Shown piece by piece: positions 8,373 through 17,514 of a stretch of 64,000 nt of DNA. This stretch comes from Flavobacteriaceae bacterium (GTDB lineage: Bacteria > Bacteroidota > Bacteroidia > Flavobacteriales > Flavobacteriaceae), in NCBI GenBank assembly GCA_014075215.1, contig CP046177.1, positions 620,001 through 684,000 of the forward strand. The letters run 5' to 3'. Position numbers and translations under genes: made by a program. The notes beneath the pieces are model-generated. The model had not been told where the DNA came from, did not search any database, and saw only the letters and a list, made by a program, of their open reading frames with translations. Each line of letters begins with the position of its first letter. Position 1 is the stretch's first letter.

Positions 8373-9238
8373 AATTTATCAAAGATTACAGTAGAGAATA
8401 TCCGGTTGGGAAGATGTGTAAAATTTTTAAAATTAGTAGAAACAGTTATTACAGGAGTAAGAATTATGTTCCATCAGATAGAGATGGAAAAAATCGTATG
8501 CTACTCTCTGAGATTCACCGTATCTGTGAGCGAAGTAAATCTACTTATGGAAGTCCTAGAATTACAGAGGAACTCAAAGCTAAAGGGTTTAAAGTATCTA
8601 GGTCTAGGGTAGCACGATTGATGAAAAAACATGGGATTAAAGCAGTTCGTAAAAAGAAATTTGTTGTCACGACAGATTCTAAGCATCAATATCCAGTAGC
8701 TGATAATGTATTGGATAGAGATTTTAAAGCTACCGCTGCTGCACAGAAATGGGTTTCTGATATTACCTATTTAAAGCCTGCACAAGGATGGCTGTACTTA
8801 ACGGTAATTATTGACCTGTTTGATCTTAAAGTCATTGGTTGGTCTTTGAGCAATGGACTCAAAGCAAGACAAACTATCATTGCTGCATGGAGAATGGCTG
8901 TAAACAACAGAATGCCTTGTGAAGGTATGATTTTTCATTCTGATCGAGGTGTACAATACGCATCTCATGCGTTTGTTAATATCCTTAAAAGTTATCATGT
9001 AACACCCAGTATGAGTAGAAAAGGAAACTGTTGGGATAATGCAGTAGCTGAATCTTTTTTTAAAACAATCAAAACAGAACTAATGATAGACAATAAGTTT
9101 ATATCCAACAAAAGTCTTCAAATTAAAGTCTTTGAATACATAGAAACTTGGTACAACAGATACAGAAGACATTCTGCTCTTGGTTACAAAAATATCATCG
9201 AATTTGAAAAATTATATCAAATCAAAAATGTAGCTTAA
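8369..9238 (+). CDS. IS3-family transposase OrfB, copy 2
   Basis: A 289-residue DDE domain in the -1 frame relative to orfA, overlapping its stop. It is identical to copy 1 except for one clear change: IDLFDRKVIGW has become IDLFDLKVIGW (Arg to Leu). The arginine in this motif is widely conserved in IS3 transposases. Together with the altered slippery site this suggests the copy is inactive. The DDE motifs themselves are unchanged. Confidence 0.88.
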   Translation: MKFIKDYSREYPVGKMCKIFKISRNSYYRSKNYVPSDRDGKNRMLLSEIHRICERSKSTYGSPRITEELKAKGFKVSRSRVARLMKKHGIKAVRKKKFVVTTDSKHQYPVADNVLDRDFKATAAAQKWVSDITYLKPAQGWLYLTVIIDLFDLKVIGWSLSNGLKARQTIIAAWRMAVNNRMPCEGMIFHSDRGVQYASHAFVNILKSYHVTPSMSRKGNCWDNAVAESFFKTIKTELMIDNKFISNKSLQIKVFEYIETWYNRYRRHSALGYKNIIEFEKLYQIKNVA

Positions 9239-9268
9239 CTTTTTGTACCATTTTTTGTTGCATATCCA

Positions 9269-9898
9269 ATCTTCTTCATTAATCTCTGTTTTAGAAATTT
9301 CGTTGTAGGAATTTAAATGCTCGCCTTTTGAAATTACAAAAACGTCAACATTTTTTAATAGTTTAATTCCGTTAATGAAACTATTCATTTTGTCTTTGCC
9401 AATATTACCTTGTGAAATAACAACATAAACGAACTTAATGTCAGGTGAAATTTTTATCCGTTGATTTATTTTTGTTTTGCCATCTTTATAATGTGCATAT
9501 TTTTCTTTAATCGTATTAAGTTGATTATTTCTGTCTTTCGCTTGGTTTAAGAATTCAAACCTTTTGTAACCTAAATCTGTTTTGATGTCAAAAAAGCAGT
9601 TTACAATATTGTCTTTCGTAAAAGCAATATCTGGTCTAAGTAATAATGACCTTTTTCCACTTTTATTCTTTAGTTCAGTTCCTTTAAATGAAATTGGTGG
9701 GTCGATTAGAATTTTTATTCCATTTGGTTCTCGGACTTTTTCTGCACAATAGCAACCAAATAAATCTTCTGTAATTGACGATATTGAGTGACTTGTTCCT
9801 CTACTTAAAATACTAGAATTTGATTTTGGTGGAAAAGAACATTCTCTTGCACCCAAATATGCTTTTCTAGTTTTCTCTAAAAATTCAGTTTGTTCCAA
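9269..9898 (-). pseudogene. Restriction endonuclease-like gene truncated by IS3 copy 2
   Basis: About 210 native residues, start ATG at 9898. The frame reads on for 17 more codons into the IS (ICNKKWYKKLSYIFDLI), so the true C-terminus is lost. A PD-(D/E)XK-like core is visible: RPDIAFT, a hydrophobic strand, then FFDIKTD supplying D-x-K. The first part (SFPPKSNSSILSRGTSHS, then EDLFGCYCAEKV) resembles DNA-binding regions of type II nucleases. It lies 4 bp after the HTH gene on the same strand, forming a two-gene unit. No methyltransferase is adjacent, so either it was deleted with the rest of this locus or another enzyme protects the sites. Catalytic competence of the truncated product is unknown. 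Confidence 0.72.
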
Positions 9899-9902
9899 TT
9901 AG

Positions 9903-10130
9903 TTAACTTTTAGGAATTACATATTCAGCCAATTTCACGCCTTTAGTCAATTCAGTCAAATATGATGCTGAAATCCCAGATTGTTTAATAATATCTTTTT
10001 TAGAATACTCATTTTCCTTTATTTCGTTCGAGTATTTAATTCCGAACAAGTGTATCATAGCAACTGCATCTCCTTTTGGTGCATTGTTATACATTTCGTT
10101 GAGTTTTGCTCCTAATTCATTTAAGGTCAT
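9903..10130 (-). CDS. Small HTH-like protein paired with a restriction nuclease
   Basis: A 75-residue protein: MTLNELGAKLNEMYNNAPKG, then YSKKDIIKQSGISASYLTEL, which reads as a helix-turn-helix, then an EYVIPKS tail. It sits immediately upstream of the truncated nuclease with a 4-bp gap. Small HTH proteins at this position either control R-M transcription or act as a DNA-binding subunit; nothing in the sequence decides between these. A cassette-border arm (GCCCAACTTG) begins 42 bp upstream of the start. Confidence 0.6.
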   Translation of the reverse strand: MTLNELGAKLNEMYNNAPKGDAVAMIHLFGIKYSNEIKENEYSKKDIIKQSGISASYLTELTKGVKLAEYVIPKS

Positions 10131-10172
10131 CTTTTCTATTTTATTGTTCAGATTGTGGTTTGGTCAAATTGT

Positions 10173-10202
10173 GCCCAACTTGTTTATATACAGAACTTTC
10201 TT
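10173..10202 (+). repeat. Cassette-border repeat arm S3
   Basis: GCCCAACTTGTTTATATACA followed by GAACTTTC. It begins with the same GCCCAAC as S1. Just downstream is a small hairpin, TTCTGC at 10214 region pairing with GCAGAA at 10233 region. It marks the outer border of the HTH-nuclease module, on the side opposite the IS3 insertion. Confidence 0.5.
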
Positions 10203-10239
10203 CCTCTTATTCTGCCATTATGGTGGTATATGCAGAAGT

Positions 10240-10599
10240 TTTGATTGTTTTTATGTTTTTTAGCTTTCGGTATAAAAACTAAGAAAATTCCAAAAATTTC
10301 CTTACAATTTAATGATATTTCACAAATTGTCAAAAGGACTCTTAATTTTTCGAATACTCGTTCCGGTTACATGTATATAAATCATTGGTGGTTTGTAAGA
10401 TTATTATACCCTGAAATTGTATACCATTCTAACCTTTATTTCCTTATAAAAACAACACTATTCCCCAGGTGCTTTTATAAGAATTGAGTTGCTTTTACAC
10501 TTTACAACTTTCAAACCTTGAAACAGTATTATTTAACGATAACAAAAACACATAGTAATTCCACAGGTACCAATTTGTAACCTTATATTTGAACTTAAT
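10240..10599. other. Intergenic stretch without recognisable gene
   Basis: An AT-rich stretch between the S3 repeat arm and the ahcY stop codon. A short plus-strand open frame at 10245-10487 has no family-like features and no convincing start signal, so it is not called. No clear terminator hairpin was found for ahcY. Confidence 0.5.
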
Positions 10600-11916
10600 T
10601 TAATACCTGTAGTATTCCGGTTTAAACGGACCATTTTTAGCCACTCCAATATATGCAGCCTGGTCTTCTCGCAATTCCGTTAATTCAACACCTATTTTTG
10701 CCAAATGCAATTTCGCTACTTTTTCATCCAGGTGTTTTGGCAACATATACACTTCATTTTTGTAAGCACCGTGATTTGTCCATAACTCAATCTGAGCTAA
10801 TGTCTGGTTTGTAAATGAATTACTCATTACAAAACTCGGATGCCCTGTTGCACATCCCAGGTTTACCAGACGCCCTTCTGCTAAAATAATGATGTCATTT
10901 CCGTTGATGGTATATTTATCAACCTGTGGTTTGATCTCAACTTTAGTGTCTCCATAGTTCTTATTTAACCAGGCCATATCAATTTCATTGTCAAAGTGGC
11001 CAATATTACAAACAATCGCTTTGTCTTTTAATGCGCTAAAATGGTGCCCCTGAACAATGTCTTTATTCCCGGTTGTGGTAATAACTATATCGGTAGTTTT
11101 AATCACCGTTTCCAAACGTTTCACTTCAAAGCCGTCCATAGCAGCTTGCAATGCACAAATAGGGTCGATCTCTGTTACCGTAACTATAGAACCTGCTCCT
11201 TTAAATGAAGCTGCAGTCCCCTTTCCAACATCACCATAACCGCAAACAACTACCCTTTTCCCTGCCAACATCATATCAGTAGCCCTACGAATGGCATCAA
11301 CAGCAGACTCTTTACATCCGTATTTATTATCAAATTTAGACTTGGTTACCGAGTCGTTTACATTAATGGCCGGCAAGGGTAATGTTCCTGCTTTCATCCT
11401 GTCATACAATCGGTGAACTCCCGTAGTTGTTTCCTCAGACAGTCCTTTAATGCCACTTACCAATTCCGGGTATCGGTCCAATACCATATTTGTTAGATCT
11501 CCGCCGTCGTCCAGAATCATATTCAACGGTTTTCTGTCTTCTCCAAAGAATAATGTTTGTTCAATACACCAGTCAAACTCTTCTTCGTTCATCCCTTTCC
11601 AGGCATATACCGGGATTCCGGCAGCGGCAATGGCAGCGGCAGCCTGATCTTGGGTGGAAAAAATATTACAAGAACTCCAGGTAACCTCCGCACCCAGTAG
11701 TTGCAGTGTTTCTATCAGTACAGCTGTTTGAATAGTCATATGCAAACACCCGGCTATCCTGGCCCCTTTTAGCGGCTGCTCGTCTTTGTAATCTTCTCTC
11801 AAAGACATCAAACCCGGCATTTCCGCTTCGGCTAATGCAATTTCTTTTCTTCCCCATGCAGCCAGAGAAATATCTTTTACTTTGTAAAGCATGTAAGTTG
11901 CTGTTTTTGTACTCAT
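10600..11916 (-). CDS. ahcY: Adenosylhomocysteinase
   Basis: Hydrolyses S-adenosylhomocysteine to adenosine and homocysteine, removing the product that inhibits methyltransferases. It is 438 residues from the ATG at 11916 (MSTKTATYMLYKVKDISLA); an in-frame ATG 48 nt upstream would add residues not seen in the family. Visible motifs are GCLHMTIQTAVLIETL, the catalytic DSVTKSKFDN, the NAD-binding GYGDVGKG near residue 225, and the canonical C-terminal KPEYYRY. The length matches bacterial SahH. It is divergently placed from the phosphopantetheinyl transferase gene, with 64 bp between the starts. Confidence 0.97.
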   Translation of the reverse strand: MSTKTATYMLYKVKDISLAAWGRKEIALAEAEMPGLMSLREDYKDEQPLKGARIAGCLHMTIQTAVLIETLQLLGAEVTWSSCNIFSTQDQAAAAIAAAGIPVYAWKGMNEEEFDWCIEQTLFFGEDRKPLNMILDDGGDLTNMVLDRYPELVSGIKGLSEETTTGVHRLYDRMKAGTLPLPAINVNDSVTKSKFDNKYGCKESAVDAIRRATDMMLAGKRVVVCGYGDVGKGTAASFKGAGSIVTVTEIDPICALQAAMDGFEVKRLETVIKTTDIVITTTGNKDIVQGHHFSALKDKAIVCNIGHFDNEIDMAWLNKNYGDTKVEIKPQVDKYTINGNDIIILAEGRLVNLGCATGHPSFVMSNSFTNQTLAQIELWTNHGAYKNEVYMLPKHLDEKVAKLHLAKIGVELTELREDQAAYIGVAKNGPFKPEYYRY

Positions 11917-11980
11917 ATTCTTATATTTGTTTATCTCGAAATTCCAATGTGGAAATTTACGCAATAACTTTTAGATATAT

Positions 11981-12607
11981 ATGGCTCTTTACAAAAAGAC
12001 AAGTATTGATAATGATATCTTATTACTGATTTGGAAAATAGAAGAGTCTATGGAAGAACTGTCATTTGATATACTTTTAAAACCTGAAAGTAAGTACCGT
12101 TTACAACAGATGAAATCGGAATTACATCAGAAAGGGTTTTTAAGTATTCGCCATTTGCTAAAGGAAGCCGGATACTCCGATATGGATTTGTTTTATGACG
12201 TTCATGGTAAACCCTGTTTAAAAGACGAAAATTTTATTTCAATTACCCATTCTTTTATATTTACCGGCATTATCGTTTCCAAAGAAACTCCGGTTGGAAT
12301 TGACATTGAAAAACAGCGGGATAAAATTACAAAGATAGCTCATAAATTTACGCCTGTTGAAGCGTATAGAACCATTGCCCGTCACAATGTTTTAGTAAGA
12401 AAACTAACCATTGTATGGGGGGCAAAAGAATCGTTGTATAAAATTTACGGGAAGAAAAAAATACTTTTTTTACCCCATATATACATCGAAGATTTTAAGT
12501 TTGCAGATACAAAAACAACAGGAGAAATTCGCTACGGGGGAACGGTAGCAGCGTATACTATTTATTTTTTAGAATTTGAAGGATTTACTTGTGTATATGC
12601 ATTTTAG
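11981..12607 (+). CDS. 4'-phosphopantetheinyl transferase superfamily protein
   Basis: A 208-residue Sfp-like protein expected to transfer the phosphopantetheine arm of coenzyme A to a carrier-protein serine. The two magnesium/CoA motifs are present: GIDIE at 106-110 and WGAKESLYK at 146-154. It is shorter than Sfp and probably acts on acyl carrier protein in fatty-acid synthesis, but it could serve a secondary-metabolite carrier; no such cluster is nearby. The same pairing with ahcY is common in Flavobacteriia as I recall it. Confidence 0.85.
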   Translation: MALYKKTSIDNDILLLIWKIEESMEELSFDILLKPESKYRLQQMKSELHQKGFLSIRHLLKEAGYSDMDLFYDVHGKPCLKDENFISITHSFIFTGIIVSKETPVGIDIEKQRDKITKIAHKFTPVEAYRTIARHNVLVRKLTIVWGAKESLYKIYGKKKILFLPHIYIEDFKFADTKTTGEIRYGGTVAAYTIYFLEFEGFTCVYAF

Positions 12608-12739
12608 AGGTAACGAAAATGAGAAGCGTTTAGCAACTTAAAAAAGTTTAAACGAGTTCTCTTTTAATACATTGAATACCAAAAAGATCATTAGATGTCA
12701 TGACGGATACTCAATTAATAATTTAATTAACATCGTTTT

Positions 12740-13372
12740 ATGGGTGAAATTTTTGATTTTTTTCTGAAGTCATATCAAAATACGCCAACGCTGTTTATTG
12801 TTTTGGAGGGGATTGCTTTTGTATTTGGAATAGCCAGTGTATGGTATGCAAAAAAAGAAAACATTTTAGTATATCCGACAGGTTTGATAGCAACCATTAT
12901 TACGGTTTATTTATTATATAAAGCTACCTATTTCGGTGATATGATGATGAATCTCTACTATTCTATTATGAGCATTTACGGTTGGTGGAATTGGAGTAGA
13001 AAGAAAAATAACAAAACGGTGGTGCCCATTTCCGGGACCACTGTAAAAGAAAAAATAGTCGGGGTCTTTTGGATGGCTGCCACAATGCTATTGACCTATT
13101 CGGTATATAACTATTTTGGTAATGAAATAAAAACAGAAAACTACCTGGATATATTCACTTCGGGTATTTTCTTTACTGCCATGTGGTATATGGCAAATAA
13201 AAAAATAGAGAATTGGACACTGTGGATTTTTGCCGATATCATTACTGTTCCGCTCTATGCATATAGAGGATTAGGAATGCTATCTTTACAATATTTAATT
13301 TTTACAATACTGGCAATACAAGGATATAACGCATGGAAGAAAAGCTTAAACAAACCCCGGTTAACATCATAA
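12740..13372 (+). CDS. pnuC: PnuC-type nicotinamide riboside transporter
   Basis: A 210-residue membrane protein with about seven hydrophobic segments. The PnuC signature region SIYGWWNWSRKK is at about residue 76-87, and a YGDMMMNLYYS-like helix precedes it. It probably moves nicotinamide riboside across the inner membrane. The following gene overlaps by 40 bp and encodes the kinase-type NadR domain, so substrate uptake and trapping by phosphorylation are coded together. No riboswitch was recognised in the 132-bp upstream gap. Confidence 0.9.
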   Translation: MGEIFDFFLKSYQNTPTLFIVLEGIAFVFGIASVWYAKKENILVYPTGLIATIITVYLLYKATYFGDMMMNLYYSIMSIYGWWNWSRKKNNKTVVPISGTTVKEKIVGVFWMAATMLLTYSVYNYFGNEIKTENYLDIFTSGIFFTAMWYMANKKIENWTLWIFADIITVPLYAYRGLGMLSLQYLIFTILAIQGYNAWKKSLNKPRLTS

Positions 13373-13929
13373 AAGTTGTGCTGTTTGGGCCTGAAAGTAC
13401 GGGCAAAACGACATTGTCGGGTCAGTTAGCCAGGCACTACAATACTGTTTGGGCCCCCGAATATGCAAGAGCGTACCTGCAAAAAAAGTGGAATAACGAA
13501 CGTAAAACCTGTGAGCAAAAAGATCTGGTACCGATTGCTATCGGGCAAATGAAATTAGAAAATACATTGGCAAAAAAGGCAGATAAAATATTGATTTGCG
13601 ATACGGATTTATTGGAAACCAAAGTGTATTCCGAAGAATATTACGGCGGATTTGTCAATCCGTATGTAAACAAAGCCGCTATTGAAAATTCATATGATTT
13701 GTATTTTTTAACCTATATCGATACCCCCTGGGAAGCGGATGATCTGAGAGACAGGCCGGAATTGCGTGAAGAGATGTTTGCAGCTTTCCAAAACGCTTTA
13801 CAAAAATATCAACGCCCCTATATTTTGCTAAAAGGAGATAAAGAAACACGCCTGAAACAAGCTGTCAAAGCAATTGATAAATTAATAAAAGAACGTGATC
13901 ATTTATATTCTTTCTCCGACTCTCTGTAG
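13333..13929 (+). CDS. NadR-like ribosylnicotinamide kinase (AAA/P-loop)
   Basis: A 198-residue P-loop protein. Walker A is GPESTGKTT at residues 19-27, followed by WAPEYARAYL, a pattern characteristic of the C-terminal kinase domain of NadR. The adenylyltransferase and HTH domains of enterobacterial NadR are absent, so this should phosphorylate nicotinamide riboside to NMN. It overlaps the 3' end of pnuC, supporting a joint NAD-salvage role. It is followed at 20 bp by tilS. Confidence 0.88.
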   Translation: MEEKLKQTPVNIIKVVLFGPESTGKTTLSGQLARHYNTVWAPEYARAYLQKKWNNERKTCEQKDLVPIAIGQMKLENTLAKKADKILICDTDLLETKVYSEEYYGGFVNPYVNKAAIENSYDLYFLTYIDTPWEADDLRDRPELREEMFAAFQNALQKYQRPYILLKGDKETRLKQAVKAIDKLIKERDHLYSFSDSL

Positions 13930-13949
13930 AAAATTTAATGCAGTAAACT

Positions 13950-15266
13950 ATGGTACGAGAATTTAGAGAACATCTTGCACGCCATTTTTCTTTTTTAAAC
14001 CATAAAAAGATTTTAATTGCCATTTCCGGAGGGGTAGACAGTGTTGTTTTAACACATCTTTTTTATCAATTGGGAATTGATTTTTTTTTAGGACATTGTA
14101 ATTTTAAGCTTCGGGGAAAAGAAAGCGATGAAGATGAAAAATTCATCATGGCTTTGTCAGAAAATCTGGGAAAGAAGATTTTTACCACTTCCTTTGATAC
14201 GGAGCATTATGCCGGCGAACAAAAAATGTCTATTCAGGCAGCTGCCCGGGAGTTGCGTTATCACTGGTTTCATACAATTTTAAAAGCCAATCATCTGGAT
14301 TATGTACTAACAGCTCATAATACAAACGATAATTTGGAAACCTTCATCATTAATTTAACCCGGGGAACCGGACTGGACGGGCTTACCGGAATCCCGCCGG
14401 TAAATGATACTGTAGTAAGACCGCTTCTGGAATTTTCAAGAACCCGCATTATGGCGTATGCCATAGCACATAACATTGTCTGGCGGGAAGATACATCGAA
14501 TGCTTCTGTAAAATATACCAGGAATAAAATCCGCCACCGGATATTTCCGGTTTTAGAAGATATCAATCCGGAGATATTGGACTCTTTTAAAAATACTGTT
14601 TCTTATTTGTATGAAAGCCAACAGATTATTGCCGGTAAAATAGAAAAAGTTTCTAATCGGGTAATAGTGAAAGACCCTCAAGGAATTTTAAAGCTGAATA
14701 TCTCCGAACTTAAAAAAATACCATATCTAAAAACATACCTCTACCAGGTTTTAAAAGAATATGGATTTACGGCGTGGGATGATATTTTTCAGCTTTTATC
14801 CGCTCAATCCGGGAAACAGGTATTTTCTGAAAAATACAGACTGTTAAAAGACAGAACGTATTTAATATTAGCCCCCATTCATAAAACAGTGACAGGCAAA
14901 GAGTTTCTAATTCAAAAAAACAATGACGGTGCTCATTTACCTGTTTCACTAAGTATTACGGAAAGTAAGCGAAAAAAAGTTGATGAAAGCACGACCATTT
15001 TAGTAGATAAAAACTTGTTAAATTATCCGCTGCGTGTACGAAAATGGAATCATGGAGACTATCTTTGCCCCACAGGTATGGAAGGAACCAAAAAAGTAAG
15101 CCGGTTTTTTAAAGACCGTAAATTATCATTGATAGACAAAGAAAATGTTTGGTTATTAACAGATGCCAATGACACTATTATCTGGATTATAGGGATGCGC
15201 CAGGACAGGCGATTCGGTATTTCCGAAAACACGAAAAAAATAGTAAAAATAACAACCGTATCATGA
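13950..15266 (+). CDS. tilS: tRNA(Ile)-lysidine synthase
   Basis: A 438-residue N-type ATP pyrophosphatase. The PP-loop is SGGVDS at residues 26-31. GTGLDGLTGIPP and RHRIFPVLEDINPEI are typical of the catalytic domain, and the C-terminal TilS domain ends with TIIWIIGMRQDRRFGIS. It converts C34 of tRNA-Ile(CAU) to lysidine so that AUA is read as isoleucine. The gene overlaps dsbD by 4 bp (ATGA). Confidence 0.96.
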   Translation: MVREFREHLARHFSFLNHKKILIAISGGVDSVVLTHLFYQLGIDFFLGHCNFKLRGKESDEDEKFIMALSENLGKKIFTTSFDTEHYAGEQKMSIQAAARELRYHWFHTILKANHLDYVLTAHNTNDNLETFIINLTRGTGLDGLTGIPPVNDTVVRPLLEFSRTRIMAYAIAHNIVWREDTSNASVKYTRNKIRHRIFPVLEDINPEILDSFKNTVSYLYESQQIIAGKIEKVSNRVIVKDPQGILKLNISELKKIPYLKTYLYQVLKEYGFTAWDDIFQLLSAQSGKQVFSEKYRLLKDRTYLILAPIHKTVTGKEFLIQKNNDGAHLPVSLSITESKRKKVDESTTILVDKNLLNYPLRVRKWNHGDYLCPTGMEGTKKVSRFFKDRKLSLIDKENVWLLTDANDTIIWIIGMRQDRRFGISENTKKIVKITTVS

Positions 15267-17212
15267 AGAAATTAATAGTACTCCTCATCTCATTTTCTAC
15301 TGTTGTGCTAAACGCGCAAACGGAAACCAATCCTGTAATCTGGAAGACTAGCATAGAAAAAATCTCTGAGACCGAGTATGATTTAATTTTTAAGGCCACC
15401 ATTCTAAGCCAATGGCATTTGTATTCCCAATACAACCCGGAAGATGCCTCATTACCGTTAACCATATCTCCTGCTGATGAACATCCCGAATTTACACTCA
15501 TAGGAAAAGCAAGGGAAAGTAAAACATATAAAGAATACAGTGATACGTGGGAAAAAGAAGAATTGTTTTTTAAAGATACAGCTACCATTATTCAAAGAAT
15601 ACAACTTACAGACCCAGCTATTTCAGTCGTAAAACTCAACATTTCCGGTCAGGTGTGTAAAAAAGTATGTATCCAGGTAAATGAAGATTTTACATTCTCG
15701 TTAGATGGAAAAGCAATCCGGGATATACCGGTAAGCATCTCGGAAAAAAGTGCAAAACTATCTAACCAATTGAAACTGGATCTTAAAAACACTCAACTGT
15801 TAAAAGAAGAAGCAAATACAACGAGTAAAGATGGATTATTAAACCTATTTGTATTGGGTTTTTTGGGCGGCTTATTAGCCTTACTAACACCTTGTGTGTT
15901 TCCAATGATTCCTTTAACAGTATCTTTTTTCACCAAGCAATCCAAAAATAAAGCCAAAGGAATAAGTAATGCGATACTCTACGGATTTTTTATTACTCTT
16001 ATTTATATTTTATTAAGCCTTCCTTTTCATTTTTTAGAGAACATAGACCCGCAAATTTTAAATACCATTTCTACCAATGTTTGGTTAAATATTTTCTTTT
16101 TTGCCATCCTGGTATTTTTTGCTTTCTCTTTCTTTGGCTATTATGAAATTGCCTTGCCCGGTTCCTGGGGAGATAAAATGGACTCTGCTGCCGGTATTGG
16201 AGGTATTATTGGCATCTTTTTTATGGCAATAACTTTGGCAATTGTCTCTTTTTCATGTACGGGGCCTATTTTGGGGTCATTGTTGGCAGGTTCGCTAACC
16301 TCTGACGGGGGAGCAATGCAACTTTCGGCAGGGATGACAGGTTTTGGTTTGGCACTGGCATTACCTTTTGGGTTATTTGCACTATTCCCCGGTTGGTTAC
16401 ATTCACTGCCAAAATCAGGCGGATGGTTAAACACGATAAAAGTAGTTTTAGGTTTTTTAGAACTGGTTTTTGCGTTTAAGTTTTTGTCTAATGCTGATTT
16501 GGTAGTACATTGGGGATTATTAAAACGTGAAGTATTTATCGGGATTTGGATTGTATTATTCATAGGACTAGCACTCTACTTATTTAAAAAAATAACATTT
16601 CCACATGATAGCCCCGATAAAAAAGTATCCTTTTCAAGAATATCTTTTGGCCTTTTAGTCATTTCTTTTATAGTGTATTTAATTCCCGGGACTTTTAAGA
16701 ATCCAGCATGGGAGTTAAACCTCTTAAGCGGGTTTCCGCCTCCGCAGTTTTATAGTATCTATCAGCAAAAAAGTGAATGCCCCCTGGGTCTGAATTGTTA
16801 TAAAGATTTTGACGAAGGCCTGGCCGAAGCAAAAAGAACTAACAAACCGATACTGTTGGACTTTACAGGTTGGGCCTGTGTAAACTGTAGGAGGATGGAA
16901 GAAAATGTCTGGAGCGATCCTGCCATATACAATAGTATAAACAGCGCATATATTTTAATTTCTCTTTATGTGGATGACCGAAAAGAATTACCGAAAAATG
17001 AACAATTCGATTTTTTAAGGAATAATGGTACGCTAAAGAAAATAAAAACCATTGGCGATAAATGGGCAACTTTTCAAGCCGTAAACTTTCAAACAGCCTC
17101 ACAACCTTATTATGTTTTACTGAGTCCGGATCTGGAAATACTGGCACCGCCAAAACAGTATACCAATAAAAATGATTATTATAATTGGTTACAAAAAGGT
17201 ATACGCAAATAG
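15263..17212 (+). CDS. dsbD: Thiol:disulfide interchange protein DsbD
   Basis: A 649-residue three-domain protein. An N-terminal signal peptide (VLLISFSTVVLNAQ) is followed by the periplasmic immunoglobulin-like domain with CKKVCIQ. A membrane domain of about eight helices spans roughly residues 195-480, with LTPCVFPMIPLTV and a second cysteine in SFSCTGP. The C-terminal thioredoxin-like domain carries C-V-N-C at 539-542. It passes electrons from cytoplasmic thioredoxin to periplasmic partners. The ATG overlaps the tilS stop, so it is probably the last gene of the pnuC-nadR-tilS string. Confidence 0.95.
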   Translation: MKKLIVLLISFSTVVLNAQTETNPVIWKTSIEKISETEYDLIFKATILSQWHLYSQYNPEDASLPLTISPADEHPEFTLIGKARESKTYKEYSDTWEKEELFFKDTATIIQRIQLTDPAISVVKLNISGQVCKKVCIQVNEDFTFSLDGKAIRDIPVSISEKSAKLSNQLKLDLKNTQLLKEEANTTSKDGLLNLFVLGFLGGLLALLTPCVFPMIPLTVSFFTKQSKNKAKGISNAILYGFFITLIYILLSLPFHFLENIDPQILNTISTNVWLNIFFFAILVFFAFSFFGYYEIALPGSWGDKMDSAAGIGGIIGIFFMAITLAIVSFSCTGPILGSLLAGSLTSDGGAMQLSAGMTGFGLALALPFGLFALFPGWLHSLPKSGGWLNTIKVVLGFLELVFAFKFLSNADLVVHWGLLKREVFIGIWIVLFIGLALYLFKKITFPHDSPDKKVSFSRISFGLLVISFIVYLIPGTFKNPAWELNLLSGFPPPQFYSIYQQKSECPLGLNCYKDFDEGLAEAKRTNKPILLDFTGWACVNCRRMEENVWSDPAIYNSINSAYILISLYVDDRKELPKNEQFDFLRNNGTLKKIKTIGDKWATFQAVNFQTASQPYYVLLSPDLEILAPPKQYTNKNDYYNWLQKGIRK

Positions 17213-17514
17213 TTGGAAAACACTCCAATACATCGGAGTAAAAGCTTTGGTAGATCGACTAAAACAACCTTTACATCCGTTTTTAAGACCTGTTTTATGT
17301 TTGTTTTTGACCATTAAAAACAGATAAACAAATTTTGAAAGGAGTTACACAAATGAAACTTCTTTTTTCAAATGAGGATGTTTACTCAAAAACAGCCTAT
17401 TATTATAAATGAGTTCAATACAAAAGAATATTTGTACTACTTTTGAGACAGACTGGCGTTGTCTGCCATTGAAAGAACCAAGACATATTATAATCAAAAA
17501 TCGTAACTTGCAGA
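17213..17514. other. Intergenic, border of the second accessory patch
   Basis: About 300 bp with no convincing gene. A Shine-Dalgarno-like GGAG precedes a short ATG frame near 17353 that stops after about 19 codons, which may be the start of a lost gene. The DNA is markedly AT-rich compared with dsbD. No cassette-border repeat arm was recognised here, unlike the other edge of the methyltransferase module. Confidence 0.4.

Larger units (their letters stand above)
8010..9268 (+). mobile_element. IS3-family element, copy 2 (mutated frameshift site)
   Basis: A 1259-bp element, nearly identical to 3078-4335 and in the same orientation, with the same TGGA...TCCA ends. Its left flank is the IS1595 fragment and its right flank is the nuclease fragment. 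There is no matching duplication (TAC on the left, ATC on the right), so it joins two unrelated broken genes. The pair of direct copies brackets 3078-9268, giving a composite-transposon-like layout around the R-M operon. Confidence 0.9.

Noticed and set aside
3078..9268. Target duplication around the whole IS3-bracketed block
   Set aside because: Left flank ATGA and right flank ATCT do not match, so a single transposition of the block as a unit is not supported.
10245..10487. Plus-strand open frame of 80 codons
   Set aside because: No family-like motif, no start signal, composition of intergenic DNA.
12608..12739. TPP or other riboswitch upstream of pnuC
   Set aside because: No conserved riboswitch core was recognisable; the gap only carries a fragment resembling the end of the 41121 repeat (near 12641).
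16141..16563. Minus-strand open frame of 140 codons inside dsbD
   Set aside because: Antisense shadow of the dsbD membrane domain with no independent motif.
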